A DNA stretch of 60,064 nt from Paraperlucidibaca sp. (GTDB lineage: Bacteria > Pseudomonadota > Gammaproteobacteria > Pseudomonadales > Moraxellaceae): NCBI GenBank assembly GCA_018066805.1, contig JAGPVX010000050.1:1-60064 (forward strand), in the 5' to 3' direction. Position 1 is the first letter of the stretch. Each line of letters begins with the position of its first letter. Below the pieces are notes generated by a model, which was not told where the DNA came from, made no database searches, and was given only the letters and a program-made list of their open reading frames with translations. Below are positions 56,406 through 60,064 of the stretch, piece after piece. Both the position numbers and the translations under genes were made by a program.

Positions 56406-56911
56406 TGCAAACAGATAATCAAGCGCTGATTGCGACCAGCCGATTCACTTTGTCGCCCCAAGAACGCACCGATATGGAAAATGCCAAGTCGCATTATCCT
56501 GACCCGCGTGCTGCCAGCATTGATGCCCTGAAAATCGTGCAAGCGACTCATGGCTACGTGCCCGATGGCGCCATTCCAGCGATTGCCGAAGTTCTCGGCA
56601 TTCCAGCTGCCGATGTTGAAGGCGTGGCTACGTTCTACAGCCAGATCTTCCGCGTGCCGGTCGGTCGTCATGTGGTGCGCCTGTGCGACTCCATGACCTG
56701 CTATATCAATGGCCATGAAGACGTGCTCGCTGCCATCACCGCCAAGCTCGGCATTGGCTACGGTGAAACCACCGCCGATGGCCTCTTCACGCTGCTGCCG
56801 GTGTGCTGCTTAGGTAATTGCGACAAAGGCTCGACCATGATGGTCGATGACGACACTCACGGTGGCTTAACTGCCGAGATCATCCCCGGCTTGTTGGAGC
56901 AGTATTCATGA
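56405..56911 (+). CDS. nuoE: NADH-quinone oxidoreductase subunit E
   Basis: Binds the [2Fe-2S] cluster N1a in the NADH-dehydrogenase arm; 168 residues. Cluster ligands C94 and C99 (RLCDSMTCY) and C135 and C139 ([10 protein letters not shown]). Coupled to nuoCD through TAATG and to nuoF through overlapping ATGA. Confidence 0.97.
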   Translation: MQTDNQALIATSRFTLSPQERTDMENAKSHYPDPRAASIDALKIVQATHGYVPDGAIPAIAEVLGIPAADVEGVATFYSQIFRVPVGRHVVRLCDSMTCYINGHEDVLAAITAKLGIGYGETTADGLFTLLPVCCLGNCDKGSTMMVDDDTHGGLTAEIIPGLLEQYS

Positions 56912-58236
56912 TGCTTTCCTCTGTCGGTCCGGTAAATCGCATTGCGCGCTCGGCTGAAACTCACCCGCTAACCTGGCGTTTGCGTGATGATGGCCAAGCC
57001 GTTTGGCTAGATGAATACGAGTCAAAAGACGGCTATAGCGCGATGAAAAAAGCGCTTAAAACCTTGGCGCCTGGCGAAATCGCTAGCCAAGTGAAAGATG
57101 CCGGCCTTAAAGGTCGCGGCGGTGCAGGCTTTCCCACTGGCGTGAAATGGGGCCTGATGCCGCCCAGCGATGGTGTGACGCCACGCTACCTGCTCTGCAA
57201 CGCTGATGAGATGGAGCCAAACACCTGGAAAGATCGCCTGTTGATGGAGCAAATGCCGCATTTGCTCATCGAAGGCATGATCATCAGTGCTCGCGCCCTA
57301 GAAGCGCAGACTGGCTATATCTTTCTTCGTGGCGAATACGTCGATGCTGCCCGCAACCTAAATCACGCGCTCGATGAAGCCCGTGCCAAAGGCTATATCG
57401 GTCAAAACATTCTCGGCACTGGCGTTAACTTTGAGCTGTATGTGCACACCGGTGCTGGCCGCTATATCTGCGGTGAAGAAACTGCGCTGATCAACTCGCT
57501 CGAAGGTCGTCGTGCCAACCCGCGCTCGAAGCCGCCATTTCCAGCAGCGGTCGGTGTTTGGGGTAAGCCAACCTGCGTTAATAACGTCGAAACCTTGTCC
57601 AACGTGCCTGCCATCATTGGCAATGGTGTGACCTGGTTCACTGGTATTGCGCGCCCTGGTAGCGAAGATCACGGCACAAAAATGATGGGCTTCTCTGGCA
57701 AAGTGAAGAACCCAGGTGTGTGGGAGTTGCCTTTTGGCATCACCGCGCAAGAGCTGTTTGAAGATTATGCCGGTGGCATGCGCGATGGTTATACGCTGAA
57801 AGCTTGGCAGCCCGGCGGCGCTGGCACAGGCTTCTTATTGCCCGAGCATTTATCGGCGCAAATGTATGCTGGCGGTATCGGTAAAGTTGGCACGCGTATG
57901 GGCACAGGCCTGGCCTTGGCCGTCGATCACACCGTCAATATGGTGTCGTTGCTGCGCAATATGGAAGAGTTTTTTGCGCGCGAATCATGCGGTTGGTGCA
58001 CACCTTGCCGCGATGGCCTGCCCTGGAGCGTGAAGCTACTGCGCGCACTAGAGCGTGGCGAAGGCAAAGACACTGATATCGAAACTTTGCTGCAATTAGT
58101 CGGCTTCTTAGGCCCAGGTAAAACCTTCTGTGCGCATGCGCCCGGTGCGGTCGAGCCCTTGGGCAGTGCCATTAAATATTTCCGCGATGAGTTTGTGGCT
58201 GGTGTGGCTATGCCCGCTGCTGCGACTCCCGCGTAA
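56908..58236 (+). CDS. nuoF: NADH-quinone oxidoreductase subunit F
   Basis: Holds FMN, the NADH site and 4Fe-4S cluster N3; 442 residues. Glycine-rich NADH/FMN segment [20 protein letters not shown] block [35 protein letters not shown], and N3 ligands [12 protein letters not shown] plus a later cysteine (KTFCAHAPG). Start ATG overlaps the nuoE stop; a second ATG follows directly. Confidence 0.97.
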   Translation: MMLSSVGPVNRIARSAETHPLTWRLRDDGQAVWLDEYESKDGYSAMKKALKTLAPGEIASQVKDAGLKGRGGAGFPTGVKWGLMPPSDGVTPRYLLCNADEMEPNTWKDRLLMEQMPHLLIEGMIISARALEAQTGYIFLRGEYVDAARNLNHALDEARAKGYIGQNILGTGVNFELYVHTGAGRYICGEETALINSLEGRRANPRSKPPFPAAVGVWGKPTCVNNVETLSNVPAIIGNGVTWFTGIARPGSEDHGTKMMGFSGKVKNPGVWELPFGITAQELFEDYAGGMRDGYTLKAWQPGGAGTGFLLPEHLSAQMYAGGIGKVGTRMGTGLALAVDHTVNMVSLLRNMEEFFARESCGWCTPCRDGLPWSVKLLRALERGEGKDTDIETLLQLVGFLGPGKTFCAHAPGAVEPLGSAIKYFRDEFVAGVAMPAAATPA

Positions 58237-58263
58237 TCACCTTAGTTTAAAGACGGTCCCGAC

Positions 58264-60064
58264 ATGGCAACCATCCACGTAGACGGCAAATCATACGAAG
58301 TAGACGGCGGCGACAACCTGCTGCGCGCCTGTTTGTCGCTAGGTCTTGATATCCCCTATTTCTGCTGGCATCCAGCCTTAGGCTCGGTGGGCGCTTGCCG
58401 CCAGTGCGCGGTCAAGCAATACGCCAATGCTGACGACACCCGCGGCCGTTTGGTGATGTCGTGCATGACGCCATCCACCGACAACACCTATATCTCCATT
58501 GAAGACACTGAAGCTAAGCAGTTCCGCGCTTCGGTGGTGGAATGGCTGATGATCAACCACCCGCACGACTGCCCAGTTTGTGAGGAAGGTGGCCATTGCC
58601 ATTTGCAAGATATGACGGTAATGACTGGCCACAATACGCGCCGTTATCGCTTCCAAAAACGCACGCACCAAAACCAAGATTTGGGCCCGTTCATCAATCA
58701 TGAGATGAACCGCTGCATCGCTTGCTATCGCTGCGTGCGCTATTACAACGATTACGCCGGCGGCACCGATTTGGGTGTTTTCGGCGCGAATGACAACGTC
58801 TATTTCGGCCGTGTTGAAGATGGCACGCTGGAAAGCGAGTTCTCTGGCAACCTCACCGAAGTCTGCCCGACCGGCGTATTCACCGACAAAACCCACAGCG
58901 AACGCTATAACCGTAAATGGGATATGCAGTTCGCGCCGAGCATCTGCCAAGGTTGCGCTGCTGGCTGCAATATCAGCCCAGGCGAGCGTTATGGCGAGTT
59001 ACGTCGCATCGAAAACCGCTTCAATGGCTCGGTGAATCAATATTTCCTGTGCGACCGCGGCCGCTTTGGCTATGGCTTTGTTAATCGCGAAGATCGTCCA
59101 CGCCAGCCTATGCAAAAAGTGGCTGGTGAGTTCGAGAAGCGCGGCTTAGATGCAGCGCTCGATGGCATCGCAGCTAGCTTGAAATCGGCGAAACGCGTCA
59201 TTGGTATCGGCTCGCCACGCGCCAGCCTTGAGGCTAACCACGCGCTCATCGAGTTAGTTGGTGCCGATAATTTCTATTCCGGCGTGAATGCGACTGAGCA
59301 GGCGCTGAATATTTTAGTGCTGGGCTTGTTGCAGCAACATGCCGACCGCGTGCCGAGCTTGCGCGAGATCGAAACAAAAGATGCGATATTTGTGCTCGGT
59401 GAAGACTTGACGCAAACCTCACCGCGCGTGGCCTTAGGCCTTCGCCAATCAGTAAAAAATAAACCTGTTGCGATGACTGCCGAGAAGAAAGTGCAGTCAT
59501 GGAACGCACTTGGTGTGCGCGATATTGGCCAGCGTGAGTTGTCGCCGCTGTATATCGCCAGTGTTGAAGCGACTCGTTTAGATGATGTCGCTGCAGCCAC
59601 ACACCACGCCACGCCAGAAGATATTGCGCGCCTAGGCTTCGCCGTTGCTCATGCCATTGATGCCAATGCGCCAGCAGTAGCTGATCTTGATAGCGTTACT
59701 GCCGGCCTAGCGCAGCGTATCGCCGATGACTTAATGGCAGCGAATGCGCCATTGGTGGTGTCAGGTACTGGCGCTCAGCATGCGGGCGTAATTCAAGCCG
59801 CGGCCAACATCACGAAAGCATTGGTGCAGCAGGGAAAATCTGCTGGCCTGAGCTTGGTGGTGCGCGAAGTTAATAGCTTGGGCAATACGCTGCTAGGCGG
59901 TCAGTCCTTAGATGCCGCGCTCGACGCCTTAAATAGCGGCGATGCCGATGCGGTAATCGTCCTGGAAAATGATCTGCATCTGCGCGCAAGCGCTGCTCGT
60001 GTTGATGCGGCATTGGCGAAAGCCACCGTTGTTGCCATTGATCATCAGCACAATGCCACAGTGG
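58264..60064 (+). CDS. nuoG: NADH-quinone oxidoreductase subunit G (5' part)
   Basis: 600 residues are visible and the frame runs off the right edge, so the gene is incomplete here; family length is about 910. N-terminal 2Fe-2S ferredoxin domain with [17 protein letters not shown] and a further cysteine (SCMTP) for N1b. The [18 protein letters not shown] segment binds N5, CIACYRC with CPTG binds N4, and [21 protein letters not shown] with [10 protein letters not shown] binds N7, a cluster lost in many lineages but kept here. Start ATG at 58264 has only a weak AAAGACGG upstream. Confidence 0.95.
   Translation, partial: MATIHVDGKSYEVDGGDNLLRACLSLGLDIPYFCWHPALGSVGACRQCAVKQYANADDTRGRLVMSCMTPSTDNTYISIEDTEAKQFRASVVEWLMINHPHDCPVCEEGGHCHLQDMTVMTGHNTRRYRFQKRTHQNQDLGPFINHEMNRCIACYRCVRYYNDYAGGTDLGVFGANDNVYFGRVEDGTLESEFSGNLTEVCPTGVFTDKTHSERYNRKWDMQFAPSICQGCAAGCNISPGERYGELRRIENRFNGSVNQYFLCDRGRFGYGFVNREDRPRQPMQKVAGEFEKRGLDAALDGIAASLKSAKRVIGIGSPRASLEANHALIELVGADNFYSGVNATEQALNILVLGLLQQHADRVPSLREIETKDAIFVLGEDLTQTSPRVALGLRQSVKNKPVAMTAEKKVQSWNALGVRDIGQRELSPLYIASVEATRLDDVAAATHHATPEDIARLGFAVAHAIDANAPAVADLDSVTAGLAQRIADDLMAANAPLVVSGTGAQHAGVIQAAANITKALVQQGKSAGLSLVVREVNSLGNTLLGGQSLDAALDALNSGDADAVIVLENDLHLRASAARVDAALAKATVVAIDHQHNATV

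Overview
The window is chromosomal DNA from a gammaproteobacterium whose gene order is closest to the Pseudomonadales (Pseudomonas/Acinetobacter-like). The reasons are an argH-algZ-algR-hemC-hemD-hemX block, an AlgP-type histone-like protein beside dsbB, an FKBP isomerase and yheS, a hemB-ppk1-ppx-trxA-rho block, EF-P with Arg32 next to EarP, and a fused nuoCD. Genus cannot be assigned from the sequence. Coding density is high. I see no CRISPR array, insertion sequence, integrase, phage gene or rRNA. The only tRNA is tRNA-Phe(GAA) at 22637-22712.

Layout: 1-5.6 kb holds the 3' end of gshA, dsbB, a periplasmic FKBP isomerase, algP, the ABC-F protein yheS and the thioesterase yigI. 5.7-13 kb holds hemB, ppk1 and ppx (tail to tail), trxA, rho and an alpha/beta hydrolase. 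13-16 kb holds the radical SAM protein ygiQ and a small lipoprotein. 16-22.6 kb holds argH, divergent from algZ-algR-hemC-hemD-hemX and a truncated hemY, ending at tRNA-Phe. 22.8-25.2 kb is the peroxide-defence pair ahpC-ahpF behind an OxyR-like operator. 25-29.3 kb holds an MHS transporter, an EamA permease and the coupled earP-efp pair. 29.4-38.8 kb is the most accessory-looking part: two unknown membrane proteins, a quinol-dependent NO reductase with a consensus FNR/ANR box, an acyl-CoA synthetase, an orphan TadG-like protein and an acetyl-CoA hydrolase/transferase.

38.8-45 kb holds folA-thyA-lgt, a NRDE/TANGO2 protein, ptsP and rppH, then a HAD phosphatase and a lipoprotein. 46-52 kb is the classic fau-ssrS(6S RNA)-zapA-zapB-like / ygfB-pepP-ubiH-ubiI block. 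Then come a WS/DGAT acyltransferase and the start of the complex I operon (nuoA, B, CD, E, F and a partial nuoG running off the window).

Functional themes are heme synthesis (hemB, hemCD, hemX), redox and thiol homeostasis (gshA, dsbB, trxA, ahpCF), quinone respiration (ubiH, ubiI, nuo, NO reductase), polyphosphate turnover and RNA-level control (Rho, RppH, 6S RNA). I do not see a clear new multi-gene system. The best leads are small ones: a hairpin that covers the hemC ribosome binding site, the hemY truncation beside tRNA-Phe where the usual Pseudomonas gene order breaks, an orphan secreted TadG-like protein, an unknown five-helix membrane protein, and the well-formed OxyR, FNR and 6S promoter elements.
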